Assembly (NCBI RefSeq): GCF_029714425.1
Contig: NZ_CP121668.1
Location: forward strand, 8,949,501 to 9,013,500
DNA from: Bradyrhizobium sp. CB2312
Lineage (GTDB): Bacteria > Pseudomonadota > Alphaproteobacteria > Rhizobiales > Xanthobacteraceae
Length of the DNA: 64,000 nt
Direction: 5' to 3'
Part shown: piece after piece, positions 52,470 to 61,890 of the stretch
Layout of the letters: every line of letters starts with the position of its first letter
Position numbering within the stretch: position 1 is the first letter of the stretch
Position numbers and translations under genes: made by a program
Notes under the pieces: model-generated
The model's input: the letters and a program-made list of their open reading frames with translations, nothing else
The model's database searches: none
What the model was told of the DNA's origin: nothing

Positions 52470-54212
52470 ATGGCGTTCGGACTATTTCGGAAGCGTCTGC
52501 CGGAGATGGCTGCGCCCGCCCCGGAGGCTGCGCAGCCGGCGGCCCATTCCGAGCCCGCGCCGGCTGCCGAGGCTGATTCGGCCCGGGAGATCCTGGAACT
52601 GCTGGAACTCGAGCTCGGGGCGATGATCCGCCAGCTTGAGCGCGCCGCCAATTCGGTGGCCGGCGGCGCCGAGGCGACCGCCGCGACGCTTGCCGCCATC
52701 CGCGACCGCACCGACGCCCTCACTGGCCGCACCCACGCCGCGCAGTCGACCGCCTCGACCTTCGCCCATGCCGCCGACAAATTCACCCAATCCGCGCAAG
52801 GCATCGGCGCCCAGGTCCGCGCGGCTGCCAAGCTCGCCGACGAGGCCAGCACCGCGGCGCAGGAGGCCCGCGCCAATGTCGACCGCCTGCGCGAGTCCTC
52901 GGCCGCCATCGGCAACGTTGTCAACCTGATCGCGCAGATTGCGCGGCAGACGACGCTACTCGCGCTCAACTCGACCATCGAGGCCGCGCGCGCGGGCGCG
53001 GCCGGCAAAGGCTTTGCGGTCGTCGCCACCGAGGTGAAGGCGCTCGCGGTGCAGACCCAAGGCGCCACGGAAGAAATCTCCAAAAAGATCGACGCGCTGC
53101 AGCGCGATGCCGCCGGCTCCGCCGACGCCGTGCACCGCATCTCGCAGGCGATCGAGGCGATCCGGCCGGTGTTCGACACCGTCAACGGTGCGGTCGCCGA
53201 GCAGAACGCCACCACCAGCGAAGTCTCCGGCAATGCCGCGAGCGCGTCGGAGTTCATCATCTCGGTCGGCGAAAGCGCGGCCGAGATCGACGCCGCGACC
53301 AAGGCCGCCGAGACCCATGGCGAGAACGTCGCCAGCGCCGGCAAGGCCGTCACCACCTTCGCACAGAAGCTGAAATCGCGCTGCGCGGTGCTGCTGCGCC
53401 AGAGCGAGCACGACGACCGCCGCAAGACCGAGCGGCTGCCCTGCCATCTCAAGCTCGAAACGACGCGCGGCGTGATGCCGGTCTACGAGATTGCGATGGA
53501 CGGCGTGCTGATCGGCGGCGCCGAGGCTGGACGGCTGGCACCGCACACGATGATCGAAGGCAGCCTCGAAGACGTCGGCACCTGTCGCCTGCGCGTGATC
53601 GAGCAGTCCAAGGCCGGCGCCCGCGCGCAGTTCGTTGCTCCCAATGCCGAGCTCACCGAGAAGATCGAGGACAAGCTCTGGTCGATCCACGAGGAGAACA
53701 CCGAGTTCGTCACCCGCGCGATGGAAGCAGGCAACGCGCTGACCCAGATCTTCGAGCAGGCAATCGCGCGCGGCGAGGTCAAGGTCGACGACCTCTTCGA
53801 CACCGATTACGCGGACATCGCCGGCACCAATCCGCAGCAATACCGCACCCGCTATCTGGACTGGGCCGACCGCGCGCTGCCGCCGTTCCAGGAGGGCTTC
53901 CTCGCCAGGGACCCGCGCATGGCGTTCTGCGCCATGGTCGACCGCAACGGCTTCCTGCCGGTGCACAACAAGATCTATTCGCATCCGCAGCGGCCGGGCG
54001 ATGTCGCCTGGAACACGGCCAACAGCCGCAACCGGCGGATCTTCAACGACCCGGCGGGGCTCGCCGCCGCGCGCAACCTGCGATCTTACCTGGTCCAGAG
54101 CTATGCGCGCGACATGGGCAACGGCAACACCGTGATGATGCGCGAGATCGACGTCCCGATCCGCATCCGGGGCCGGCACTGGGGCGGATTCCGCACGGCC
54201 TACAAGCTCTAG
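52470..54212 (+). CDS. Soluble chemoreceptor with PilZ-like segment and C-terminal sensor domain
   Basis: Protein of 580 residues without membrane helices. Order: Pro/Ala-rich N-terminus (1-40), coiled-coil chemoreceptor signalling domain (about 45-310, tip [20 protein letters not shown] at about 154-173), then a PilZ-like stretch (about 312-400) with R318-x3-R322 and D344-G-V-L-I-G, and a C-terminal domain (about 425-580) with NGFLPVHN, NRRIFND and GRHWGGFRTAY. PilZ normally binds cyclic di-GMP through RxxxR and [D/N]xSxxG; the Ser is Val here. The C-terminal domain resembles the Cache-type sensor of other chemoreceptors. Cytosolic; orphan. Confidence 0.88.
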   Translation: MAFGLFRKRLPEMAAPAPEAAQPAAHSEPAPAAEADSAREILELLELELGAMIRQLERAANSVAGGAEATAATLAAIRDRTDALTGRTHAAQSTASTFAHAADKFTQSAQGIGAQVRAAAKLADEASTAAQEARANVDRLRESSAAIGNVVNLIAQIARQTTLLALNSTIEAARAGAAGKGFAVVATEVKALAVQTQGATEEISKKIDALQRDAAGSADAVHRISQAIEAIRPVFDTVNGAVAEQNATTSEVSGNAASASEFIISVGESAAEIDAATKAAETHGENVASAGKAVTTFAQKLKSRCAVLLRQSEHDDRRKTERLPCHLKLETTRGVMPVYEIAMDGVLIGGAEAGRLAPHTMIEGSLEDVGTCRLRVIEQSKAGARAQFVAPNAELTEKIEDKLWSIHEENTEFVTRAMEAGNALTQIFEQAIARGEVKVDDLFDTDYADIAGTNPQQYRTRYLDWADRALPPFQEGFLARDPRMAFCAMVDRNGFLPVHNKIYSHPQRPGDVAWNTANSRNRRIFNDPAGLAAARNLRSYLVQSYARDMGNGNTVMMREIDVPIRIRGRHWGGFRTAYKL

Positions 54213-54264
54213 CGCATGGCCCGCAGCGGTCTTTCGACCAGACCATGCGCACTCCAAAGAACCA

Positions 54265-54283
54265 GGGCGCAAATTGCGCCCTA
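54265..54283. other. Short perfect palindrome between the two soluble chemoreceptor genes
   Basis: AGGGCGCAAATTGCGCCCT, 9-base arms with a single-base centre, 52 bases after the first receptor stop and 110 bases before the next start. No U-tract follows, so it is not a clear terminator. May act as operator or weak attenuator. Confidence 0.35.
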
Positions 54284-54392
54284 GTGCACGCTCAGGCAAG
54301 ACGCCCGCCGCGAATCATCCTTTAAGGTCGGATTTGGAATGGGAATGCCGCGTGGAGCCGGCGTACGGCTCCGACTGGAGGACCCTCGAGAC

Positions 54393-55817
54393 ATGTCCGT
54401 CGCACAACTTGCAGTTATGGACACCGGCTCCAACCGGACGCTGGCTGAACGGCTGATCGACCAACTCGCCGACCGCATCGGCGGCCTCGGCGTCGAGCTC
54501 GCCGACATCGCCGGCAACGTCCAGGAAGTCGCAAACCGCGTCGCCAACCAGTCGGAACGGTTCCACCATCTCCAGAAGACGGCGGAGACGATGGTCTCGG
54601 CCAATCACGACATCGCCAACGCATCGCAGGCGGTGCAGTCGACGACGTCGGCCGCGGTCGGCGAGATCGCGCAGTCGCGCAACGCGGTCGACACCGCCGT
54701 CAGCCACATCTCCGAGCTGGTCGCAGCCGTCGAACGTATCGAGGCTCGCTTGAGCGCGGTCGGCTCGGCGCTGGCGCAGGTCGCGAAAGTGTCCGGCTCG
54801 ATCGAGGCGATCGCCAAGCAGACCAACCTGCTTGCGCTGAACGCAACCATCGAAGCGGCGCGCGCCGGCAATGCCGGCCGCGGGTTTGCTGTGGTCGCGA
54901 GCGAGGTGAAGAACCTCGCGGAGGCCACCCGCCAGGCCACGCATCAGATCTCCGATACCGTGCGCGACCTCGATGGCCAGATCGAAGGCCTCATCGGCGA
55001 GAGCAGCGATGCCTCGCAGCGCGCGAAGACCGCAGGCGAAGGCGCCCAGCAGATCTCCGGCATCATCTCGCGCGTCCAGCAGGGCTTCGCCTCAGTGGAA
55101 GCCGAGATCGACAGCGTCACCCGCGCGGCGACCTCCAATCTCGGGCACTGCGACACCGTGATCAGCGAGCTCAATGAGCTTGCCAAGGGCGTCGACCTGT
55201 CCTCGCGCGATCTTGGGAATGCCGACCGGCGGATTGCCAAGCTGCTCGACACCTCCGAAGGGCTGATCGCGCTGATCGCCGACAGCGGCGTCGAGACCTC
55301 GGACGCGCCGCTGATCCGTGTCGTCGTCGAGACTGCCAGGCGTATCTCGGCCGAGTTCGAAGCCGCGATCGACCGCGGCGAGATCACGCTCGACCAGCTG
55401 ATGGACGAGAACTACCGGGAGATATCAGGCACCGATCCCAAGCAGTACAACACCGCCTATGTCGACTTCACCGACCGCGTGCTGCCCGCGATCCAGGACC
55501 CGATCCAGAAATCCGATCCGCGCATCGTGTTCTGCGTCGCCTGGGCCAGGGGCGGCTATTTGCCGACCCACAATCCGAACTACCGCCTGCCGCAGGGCAA
55601 GGACCCGGTCTGGAACAACGCCAACTGCCGCAACCGCCGCCTGTTCACCGACCGCGCGGTGAAGAAGGTCGCGGCGAACACAAAACCCTTCCTGCTGCAA
55701 ACCTATCGCCGCGACATGGGCGGCGGGCAGTTCGTGCTGATGAAGGACCTGTCCTCGCCGATCACGGTTCGCGGCAAGCACTGGGGCGCCTTCCGGATGG
55801 GTTTTCGGCAGGGCTGA
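54393..55817 (+). CDS. Soluble chemoreceptor with C-terminal Cache-like sensor
   Basis: Protein of 474 residues with no membrane segment. N-terminal helical part, signalling domain (about 60-250) with tip [22 protein letters not shown] at about 140-161, and the C-terminal sensor (about 330-474) that is clearly paralogous to the same region of the neighbour at 52470: [41 protein letters not shown] and [11 protein letters not shown]. No PilZ-like segment. ATG at 54393 is a conservative choice; an earlier in-frame start adds 18 residues with no homology. The two genes look like a duplication with shared sensor but changed signalling part. Confidence 0.88.
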   Translation: MSVAQLAVMDTGSNRTLAERLIDQLADRIGGLGVELADIAGNVQEVANRVANQSERFHHLQKTAETMVSANHDIANASQAVQSTTSAAVGEIAQSRNAVDTAVSHISELVAAVERIEARLSAVGSALAQVAKVSGSIEAIAKQTNLLALNATIEAARAGNAGRGFAVVASEVKNLAEATRQATHQISDTVRDLDGQIEGLIGESSDASQRAKTAGEGAQQISGIISRVQQGFASVEAEIDSVTRAATSNLGHCDTVISELNELAKGVDLSSRDLGNADRRIAKLLDTSEGLIALIADSGVETSDAPLIRVVVETARRISAEFEAAIDRGEITLDQLMDENYREISGTDPKQYNTAYVDFTDRVLPAIQDPIQKSDPRIVFCVAWARGGYLPTHNPNYRLPQGKDPVWNNANCRNRRLFTDRAVKKVAANTKPFLLQTYRRDMGGGQFVLMKDLSSPITVRGKHWGAFRMGFRQG

Positions 55818-55974
55818 TGGCCGTTCCTGCGTTCTTGAATCAAAAATCTGAAAAACAACCCCATGCACAGTAGCCTGGGTGTGGGGAATCAATGGCTTGC
55901 AGTCGGCGGGCCTGGCGCGGCTTGACGCGTCGGGCAAAACAGGCGCACAATGCTATTATTCCGAAATTGCTACC

Positions 55975-56143
55975 CCCTTCTCCCCTTGTGGGAGAAGGTG
56001 GCGCGAAGCGCCGGATGAGGGGTCTGTCTCCGCGGTAGAGCTGCCTAAGAACGGGAGGGCGTCATACGGGGATAGAAACCCCTCACCCCAACGTGCTCGT
56101 GTCTACCGACGTCGCCGCCCTCTCCCACAAGGGGAGAGGGCAC
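55975..56143. repeat. Multi-hairpin intergenic repeat, family A, copy 2
   Basis: Left arm CCCTTCTCCCCTTGTGGGAG, right arm CTCTCCCACAAGGGGAGAGGG, reverse complements with one mismatch. It has GGTGGCGCGAAGCGCCGGAT and ATGAGGGGT as in the other copies but a longer, different centre (about 169 bases in total) and a lost second sub-hairpin. It is upstream of iorA, the only copy lying in a plus-strand promoter region. From its end to 56475 no gene is seen. Confidence 0.85.
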
Positions 56144-56424
56144 AGCAATGCCGCGCTCGCCACCATCCCGACTTTCCCAATCGCACGAAATTCGTCATCG
56201 CATGTTTTTGCGCGTTCGCACGATCATCTGCGTCGATCGGTGACGGGCGCGTTGAAAATGCGTCAAAATATGACGATTATCATATCAATTAGCCCAAGAT
56301 CGCCGTAGTGATCGCCGCACAAATTCGTGAACGTCATGGCCCGACGCTTCGTTCGCGCAAATATGCATTGCGAGAAATAACGATGCTTCATCGTTTTGCA
56401 TCGGTATGATTATGGTCGCGCACG

Positions 56425-56457
56425 AGTTCGCGAACTGGATCGCCGCAAGCGATCCAG
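56425..56457 (+). promoter_or_regulatory. Leader dyads just upstream of iorA
   Basis: AGTTCGCGAACT (56425-56436) is a perfect 12-base palindrome. It is directly followed by a stem-loop, CTGGATCGC (56435-56443) and GCGATCCAG (56449-56457), with loop CGCAA, ending eight bases before the AGGGA ribosome site. Could be a regulator binding site and an RNA hairpin controlling translation of the iorA gene. The rest of 56145-56424 is AT-richer (TCAAAATATGACGATTATCA) and probably holds the promoter. Confidence 0.45.
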
Positions 56458-56475
56458 AGAGCACAGGGAATGCAT

Positions 56476-56940
56476 ATGGCAACGACACTCACCATCAACG
56501 GCGAACAAAAATCCTTCGACGCGCCACCTGAGATGCCCTTGCTGTGGGTGCTGCGCGACATCCTCGGGATGACCGGCACCAAGTTCGGCTGCGGCATCGC
56601 GCAATGCGGCGCCTGCACGGTGCATGTCGACGGCAAGGCGGTGCGCTCCTGCGTGCTGCCCGTCAGTGCGGTCGCCAACCGCGCCGTCACCACCATCGAG
56701 CATGTCGGCAGCACGCCTGCCGGCGCGAAGGTGCAGAAGGCCTGGCTCGAGGCCGAAGTGATCCAGTGCGGCTATTGCCAGTCCGGCCAGATCATGGCGG
56801 CCGCCGCATTGCTGGCGGCAACGCCGAACCCTGATGATTCCGACATCGACGCCGCGATGGCCGGCAACATCTGCCGCTGCGGCACCTATGTGCGCATCCG
56901 CGAGGCCATCAAGCACGCGGCCAACGGCCGTCAGTCGTGA
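56476..56940 (+). CDS. iorA: [2Fe-2S] subunit of isoquinoline-1-oxidoreductase-type molybdenum hydroxylase
   Basis: Protein of 154 residues: plant-type ferredoxin domain (C39-x4-C44-x2-C47, [12 protein letters not shown]) and an all-helical second [2Fe-2S] domain ([10 protein letters not shown], later NICRCGTY). Passes electrons from the molybdenum site to cytochrome c. I choose the second Met (56476) over the first (56470), because AGGGA lies six bases upstream of it. The mature fold has no signal peptide; the complex is usually exported with the Mo subunit by Tat. Its stop (56938-56940) lies eight bases before the iorB start. Confidence 0.92.
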   Translation: MATTLTINGEQKSFDAPPEMPLLWVLRDILGMTGTKFGCGIAQCGACTVHVDGKAVRSCVLPVSAVANRAVTTIEHVGSTPAGAKVQKAWLEAEVIQCGYCQSGQIMAAAALLAATPNPDDSDIDAAMAGNICRCGTYVRIREAIKHAANGRQS

Positions 56941-56948
56941 GGTCCGCC

Positions 56949-59114
56949 ATGAATGCACACAACAGCGTCTCCCGCCGGTCGCTCCTGACCGGGGGCCTCG
57001 CCACCGGCTTCCTGCTCGCCTTCCATCTGCCGCTGCGCGCCGCCGCCAACGAGCCGGTGCAACGCGATGTGACCGACGGCAAGTTCGCGCCCAACGCCTT
57101 CATCCGCATCGACGAGACCGGCCGCACCGTGCTGATGATGCCGCAGGTCGAGATGGGCCAGGGCACCTACACGTCGATCTCGGCCGTGATCGCCGAAGAG
57201 CTGGATGCCGACTGGAGCAAGGTCGAGGTGCAGCATGCCCCGCCCAACGACAAGCTCTACGGCAACCCGACCTTCGGACTGCAAGTCACCGGCAATTCCA
57301 ACTCGATCCGCGCCTGGTGGCTGCCGCTGCGCAAGGCCGGCGCCACCGCGCGCGCGATGCTGGTGCAGGCCGCAGCCAGCCAGTGGGGCGTCGAGCCCGC
57401 CAGCTGCACGGCGTCGAAGGGCGAGGTCGCGCATGCCGCGAGCGGCCGCAAGCTCGGCTATGGCGAACTGGCGCTCGCCGCCCAGGGCCAGACGCCGCCG
57501 AAGGACGTCGCCATCAAGGATCCCAAGGATTTCGTCCTCATCGGCCAGCCGCTGAAGCGGCTCGACACGCCGGACAAGGTCAACGGCAAGGCGCTCTACG
57601 GCATCGACGCGATCCTGCCCGGCATGAAGATCGCCGCGATCGCCAATTGCCCTGTGTTCGGCGGCAAGGTCGGCAAGGTCGATGACAGCGCCGCGATGAA
57701 AGTCGCGGGCGTGCGCAAGGTCGTCGTGCTCGACGACGCCGTCGGCGTGATCGGCGATCACATGTGGGCGGCAAAGAAAGGTCTCGAAGCGCTCAAGATC
57801 GAGTGGAACGAAGGCCCGAACGCTGAGATCACCACCAAGGACATCTGGGACGATCTGCGCAAGGCCAGCCAGAAGGACGGCGCGGTTGCGAAATCCACCG
57901 GCGACATCGCCAAGGCGCTCGCCAGCGGCGACAAGTTCGAGGCAGCCTACGAGCTGCCGTTCCTGGCGCATGCCTCGATGGAGCCGATCAACGCCACCGT
58001 CCACGTCAGGCCGGATGCCTGCGAGATCTGGACCGGCACGCAGATCATGACCCGCGTGCAGTCGGAGGCGGCGAAGGCCGCCGGCGTTCCGATCGACAAG
58101 GTGATCGTCAACCAGCATCTGCTCGGCGGCGGCTTTGGCCGCAAGCTCGAGCCAGACATGGTCGTTGCGGCGGTGAAAATTGCAAAGCAGGTCGACTATC
58201 CCGTGAAGGTGATATGGACCCGCGAGGAGGACATCCAGCACGACGTCTACCGTCCGGTCTATCGCGACCAGATCACGGCATCGCTGGTCGACGGCAAGGT
58301 CGCGGGGTGGAAATACAAGGTCGCGGGCTCCGCCGTGCTCGCGCGCTGGCTGCCGCCGGCGTTCCAGAAGGGCATCGACATCGACGCGATTGATGCCGCA
58401 GTGGATGCGCCTTACGACTTCGCCAATTTCCACGTCGAATATGTCCGCGCCGAGCCGCTGTCGGTGCCGACCGGCTTCTGGCGCGGCGTCGGCCCGAACA
58501 ACAACGTGTTCGCAGTCGAATGCGCGATGGACGAGCTCGCGCGCAAGGCCGGCAAGGACCCGATCGAGTTCCGGAAGTCCATGCTGACCAAGAACCCGCG
58601 CATGCTCGCAGTGCTCGACCAGGTCGCAGAGAAATCCGGCTGGGGTCAGCCATTGCCCGCCCGCGTCGGCCGCGGCGTCTGCGTGCAGCCGTCATTCGCA
58701 AGCTTCATCGCGACTGTGGTCGAAGCGGAGATCGACGATTTCGGCGAGATCGTGCTCCGCCGCGTCACCTCGGTGGTCGACACCGGCATCGCGGTCAACC
58801 CCGATACGGTGAAGGCGCAGATCGAGGGTGGCCTCATCTTCGGCCTCACCGCCGCGCTCTATGGCGAGATCACCATCGACAAGGGCCGCGTGCAGCAGTC
58901 GAATTTCCACGACTACCGCATGATGCGCATCAACGAGACGCCGAAGATCGAGGTCACCGTCGTGAAAAGCGGCGAGGCCCCCGGTGGCATCGGCGAAGCG
59001 GGGGTCAATGCCGGGCCGCCGGCACTGCGCAACGCGATCTACGCCGCAACCGGCGTGGCGCTGCGGCGCCTGCCCATCGATCGGAAACTGCTGGCTGCGG
59101 GGAAGAAGGCATGA
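56949..59114 (+). CDS. iorB: Molybdopterin-binding subunit, isoquinoline-1-oxidoreductase beta type
   Basis: Catalytic subunit of 721 residues of the xanthine-dehydrogenase superfamily, aldehyde/N-heterocycle oxidising. N-terminal Tat signal HNSVSRRSLLTGGLATGF (RRSLLT, about 5-28), so the enzyme is periplasmic. Catalytic Glu in IGEAGVNAGPPALRNAIY (about 690-708) and a GGGFGRKLEPDMV motif near residue 395 that holds the Mo cofactor. Single large chain with duplicated Mo domains, as in IorB. The likely acceptor is the triheme cytochrome encoded next (four-base overlap). Substrate unknown; aldehydes are an alternative to isoquinoline. Confidence 0.92.
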   Translation: MNAHNSVSRRSLLTGGLATGFLLAFHLPLRAAANEPVQRDVTDGKFAPNAFIRIDETGRTVLMMPQVEMGQGTYTSISAVIAEELDADWSKVEVQHAPPNDKLYGNPTFGLQVTGNSNSIRAWWLPLRKAGATARAMLVQAAASQWGVEPASCTASKGEVAHAASGRKLGYGELALAAQGQTPPKDVAIKDPKDFVLIGQPLKRLDTPDKVNGKALYGIDAILPGMKIAAIANCPVFGGKVGKVDDSAAMKVAGVRKVVVLDDAVGVIGDHMWAAKKGLEALKIEWNEGPNAEITTKDIWDDLRKASQKDGAVAKSTGDIAKALASGDKFEAAYELPFLAHASMEPINATVHVRPDACEIWTGTQIMTRVQSEAAKAAGVPIDKVIVNQHLLGGGFGRKLEPDMVVAAVKIAKQVDYPVKVIWTREEDIQHDVYRPVYRDQITASLVDGKVAGWKYKVAGSAVLARWLPPAFQKGIDIDAIDAAVDAPYDFANFHVEYVRAEPLSVPTGFWRGVGPNNNVFAVECAMDELARKAGKDPIEFRKSMLTKNPRMLAVLDQVAEKSGWGQPLPARVGRGVCVQPSFASFIATVVEAEIDDFGEIVLRRVTSVVDTGIAVNPDTVKAQIEGGLIFGLTAALYGEITIDKGRVQQSNFHDYRMMRINETPKIEVTVVKSGEAPGGIGEAGVNAGPPALRNAIYAATGVALRRLPIDRKLLAAGKKA

Positions 59115-60454
59115 GCAGGACAATGCGTATCCTCGGAAGCCTCGTCGTGATCGCCATCGTGGTGGCGGGACTCGCGGTCTGGATCATCCGCGGGCCCGGC
59201 CCGCTCGACTTCGCCGGCGGCACCAAGGTGGCGCTGGCGGACTACCGCGCCGGCAAGCCGACGGGCGTACCGGCCAAGCTGGAGAAAGCGAGCCTCGTCG
59301 AACGCGGCGAATATCTCGCCAAGGCCGCCGACTGCATGGTCTGCCACACCAAGCCGGGCGAGAAGGACTATTCCGGCGGGCTCGCCTTCAAGCTTCCGTT
59401 CGGCACGCTCTATTCGACCAACATCACGCCGGACAAGGACACCGGCATCGGCAATTACAGCGATCAGGATTTTCTGATCGCGGTGCAGCACGGCAAGCGT
59501 CGTGACGGCGCCCGGCTCTATCCGGCGATGCCCTACACGTCCTACACCTACATGACCGACGAGGACGTGCTCGCGGTGAAGGCCTACCTGTTCAGCCAGC
59601 CGGCGGTGCGTGCCAAGGCGCCGGACAATACGCTGTCGTTCCCGTTCAACCAGCGCTGGGCGATGATCTTTTGGTCGGCCGTGTTCAATCCGGACACGCG
59701 CTTTACGCCCGATACTTCGAAAAGCCCGGAGTGGAATCGCGGTGCATATCTTGCGGAGGCGCTGGCGCATTGCGGCGAGTGCCACACGCCGCGCAATCTC
59801 GGCTTCGCGCTGGATAACCGCAAGAAGTTCGCCGGCGCCATCACCGCCGGCTGGCGCGCCTTCAACATCTCCTCGGACAAGGCGACGGGCCTCGGCAATT
59901 GGAGCGACCAGGATCTGATCTCGTATCTGTCGCTCGGCCACGCGCCAGGCCACGGCTCGGCGTCGGGCCCGATGGGCGAAGCGGTCGACCACAGTTTTAG
60001 CCAGTTCGCGCCCGAAGACATCAGCAGCATCGTTGCTTACCTGCGCAGCGTGCCGCCGCAGCCCTCGCCCGACCTGCCCGCCACCACGGCGCCCGTCGCG
60101 CCCGCCTCGCACAAGGAAGGCGTGACAGCGGACGCGCGCGGCAAGAAAGTGTTCGCCAGCGCCTGCGCCAGCTGCCACGGCTGGAGCGGCGAGAGCCCGG
60201 TCTCCCCGATGGCAACGCTGACCGGTACCTGGGCCGTCAACGACCCCGCCGCCACCAACGTCGCGCAGATCGTGATCTCAGGCACCAAGCGGCATACGCC
60301 TGACGGTGCGCTGTCGATGCCCGCATTCGGAAGTGCGTATACCGACGACGAGATCGCGGCGGTGGCGAACTACGTGACGGCGCGGTTCGGCACCAAGGGC
60401 TCGAAGCTGACGGCGAAGGACGTCGCGGAGCTGCGGGAACAGACGGCGGATTGA
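59111..60454 (+). CDS. Membrane-anchored triheme cytochrome c
   Basis: Protein of 447 residues with an N-terminal membrane helix (about 6-26) and three haem sites: C75-M-V-C78-H79, C221-G-E-C224-H225 and C352-A-S-C355-H356. This is the layout of the cytochrome subunit of periplasmic alcohol, aldehyde and gluconate dehydrogenases. It overlaps the iorB stop by four bases (ATGA), so the three genes make one enzyme: molybdenum oxidation outside, electrons through the [2Fe-2S] subunit and these haems to the quinone pool. Axial Met in SMPAFG (third domain). Confidence 0.93.
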   Translation: MSRTMRILGSLVVIAIVVAGLAVWIIRGPGPLDFAGGTKVALADYRAGKPTGVPAKLEKASLVERGEYLAKAADCMVCHTKPGEKDYSGGLAFKLPFGTLYSTNITPDKDTGIGNYSDQDFLIAVQHGKRRDGARLYPAMPYTSYTYMTDEDVLAVKAYLFSQPAVRAKAPDNTLSFPFNQRWAMIFWSAVFNPDTRFTPDTSKSPEWNRGAYLAEALAHCGECHTPRNLGFALDNRKKFAGAITAGWRAFNISSDKATGLGNWSDQDLISYLSLGHAPGHGSASGPMGEAVDHSFSQFAPEDISSIVAYLRSVPPQPSPDLPATTAPVAPASHKEGVTADARGKKVFASACASCHGWSGESPVSPMATLTGTWAVNDPAATNVAQIVISGTKRHTPDGALSMPAFGSAYTDDEIAAVANYVTARFGTKGSKLTAKDVAELREQTAD

Positions 60455-60476
60455 ATTTAGCCGCAACCGCCGCTGC

Positions 60477-60627
60477 CCCTTCTCCCCTTGTGGGAGAAGG
60501 TGGCGCGAAGCGCCGGATGAGGGGTTCTCTCCTCGCTCTCAAGCGCCAGACGACTCGCGGAGGCAACCCCTCACCCGGCTCGCCGCTATGCGGCGATCCA
60601 CCCTCTCCCACAAGGGGAGAGGGTGCA
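60477..60627. repeat. Multi-hairpin intergenic repeat, family A, copy 3
   Basis: Same arms as copy 4: left CCCTTCTCCCCTTGTGGGAG, right CTCTCCCACAAGGGGAGAGGG, with GGCGCGAAGCGCC, GGATGAGGGG, CCCCTCACCCGGCTCGCCGC and GCGGCGATCC sub-structures. It lies between the convergent cytochrome and cyclase-family genes. Confidence 0.88.
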
Positions 60628-60673
60628 CCGTCAATGCCGCCCGAGAACGATTAGGAAGCCGACTCTAACCGCC

Positions 60674-61771
60674 TCACGTAAGCGCAATCGGGCAGCCGTT
60701 GCTGCCCGTGGCGCCCTTGATCGGGGCCGGCGCGAAGCAATAGACGAACTGGTACTTCTTGTCGGCGATCAGATCGTCGAAGATGAGGTTCTCGTGGTTG
60801 TGGATGCCGTGCTTGGTCTGCAGCTCGGAGTGGACCACGAAAGCGAGCGACTTGTCGGGATTGGGCACCACCTCCACCGCCCAGGTGTCGGCGCCGGTGA
60901 GCGCGAGATCCTTCTCGATCACCCATCTGGCCGCATCCATGCCGATGCCCGGCTCGCCGCTGTTGAAACGGTCGTTGTTCTTCATCCACAGCGAGCCCCA
61001 GCCGGTGTGGAACATGATCGCATCGCCCGGCTTGATGTCGCTCTCGGGAATGTTCTGCTTCGCCAGCGCGGCCTTGATGTCGGCCGCGGTGATTTCCTGG
61101 CCGACATCCATCATCCCGCCCTTCAGCGCGACCATGTCGACCAGATGCGCGCGGGTGAACAGCGGCTTGAGCTTCTCGACACCGAGCTTCTTCAAACCGT
61201 GGGCGTCGCTGATCTCGGTTGCGGTGAAACCATTGTAGAACCGCATCTCGTTCTTGTCGCCGTCCTTGCCCAATTGGATTCCGATATGGCCGAGGCCGTC
61301 GAATTGCGTACCGGTCTGGCCGATCTCGGTGGTCAGGAATTCGTCGTGATAGACCATCTTGTTGTCGCCGAACGGGCCGCCGGTCGGGCTGCCGGGAATG
61401 CGCAGCGTGAACGCGCGCGGACCGAACAGCGGCATGCCGCCTTCGTAGACGCGACCAATCTTGTAGATCTTGCCGTCCTTGATCCATTTCGCGGCATCCA
61501 GGACCTTTTCGGGCGTGATGTGATTTGATGCGCCGGACTCGTCGTCCTTGCCCCATTTCGACGGCCACCACGGCTTGTCGGTGCCCTTGGGCATGGAGGT
61601 CGCGGTCTGCGCCTGGGCTTCGCTGATCGGTGCAAGCGAGAACTTGCCGTGCATCGAGCCGGCGAGAGCGGCACCCGCGACGCCGGCGATGCCCGCGGTG
61701 CGGAGCAGGGTCCGCCGATCGGTCGTGGAGCCGCTCTCGTCTTGATCTACGTTGTTGATCTCATTAGACAT
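60674..61771 (-). CDS. Cyclase-family (kynurenine formamidase-like) protein, Tat-exported
   Basis: Metal-dependent amidohydrolase fold protein of 365 residues. N-terminal TDRRTLLRTAGIAGVAGAAL shows a twin-arginine motif (DRRTLLR), so it is exported. The family motif GTHxDxxxH appears as TGTQFDGLGHIG (about 155-166), with Gln where many members have His. A later GDAIMFHTGWG segment also matches. Such proteins include arylformamidases and hydrolytic cyclases; the change GTQ for GTH suggests altered metal binding. Divergent from cobW. Function inferred only at family level. Confidence 0.82.
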   Translation of the reverse strand: MSNEINNVDQDESGSTTDRRTLLRTAGIAGVAGAALAGSMHGKFSLAPISEAQAQTATSMPKGTDKPWWPSKWGKDDESGASNHITPEKVLDAAKWIKDGKIYKIGRVYEGGMPLFGPRAFTLRIPGSPTGGPFGDNKMVYHDEFLTTEIGQTGTQFDGLGHIGIQLGKDGDKNEMRFYNGFTATEISDAHGLKKLGVEKLKPLFTRAHLVDMVALKGGMMDVGQEITAADIKAALAKQNIPESDIKPGDAIMFHTGWGSLWMKNNDRFNSGEPGIGMDAARWVIEKDLALTGADTWAVEVVPNPDKSLAFVVHSELQTKHGIHNHENLIFDDLIADKKYQFVYCFAPAPIKGATGSNGCPIALT

Positions 61772-61890
61772 TGCACCCTCCCAGGTTGTGGTCAGAACAA
61801 AATCTGACTCTCAAATTGTTTCCGGCTACCCTCCTCCTCCGCTACGCTGTTGTCCAGCGACAAAAATAAGACTGATGGCGCGAGTGTCCC

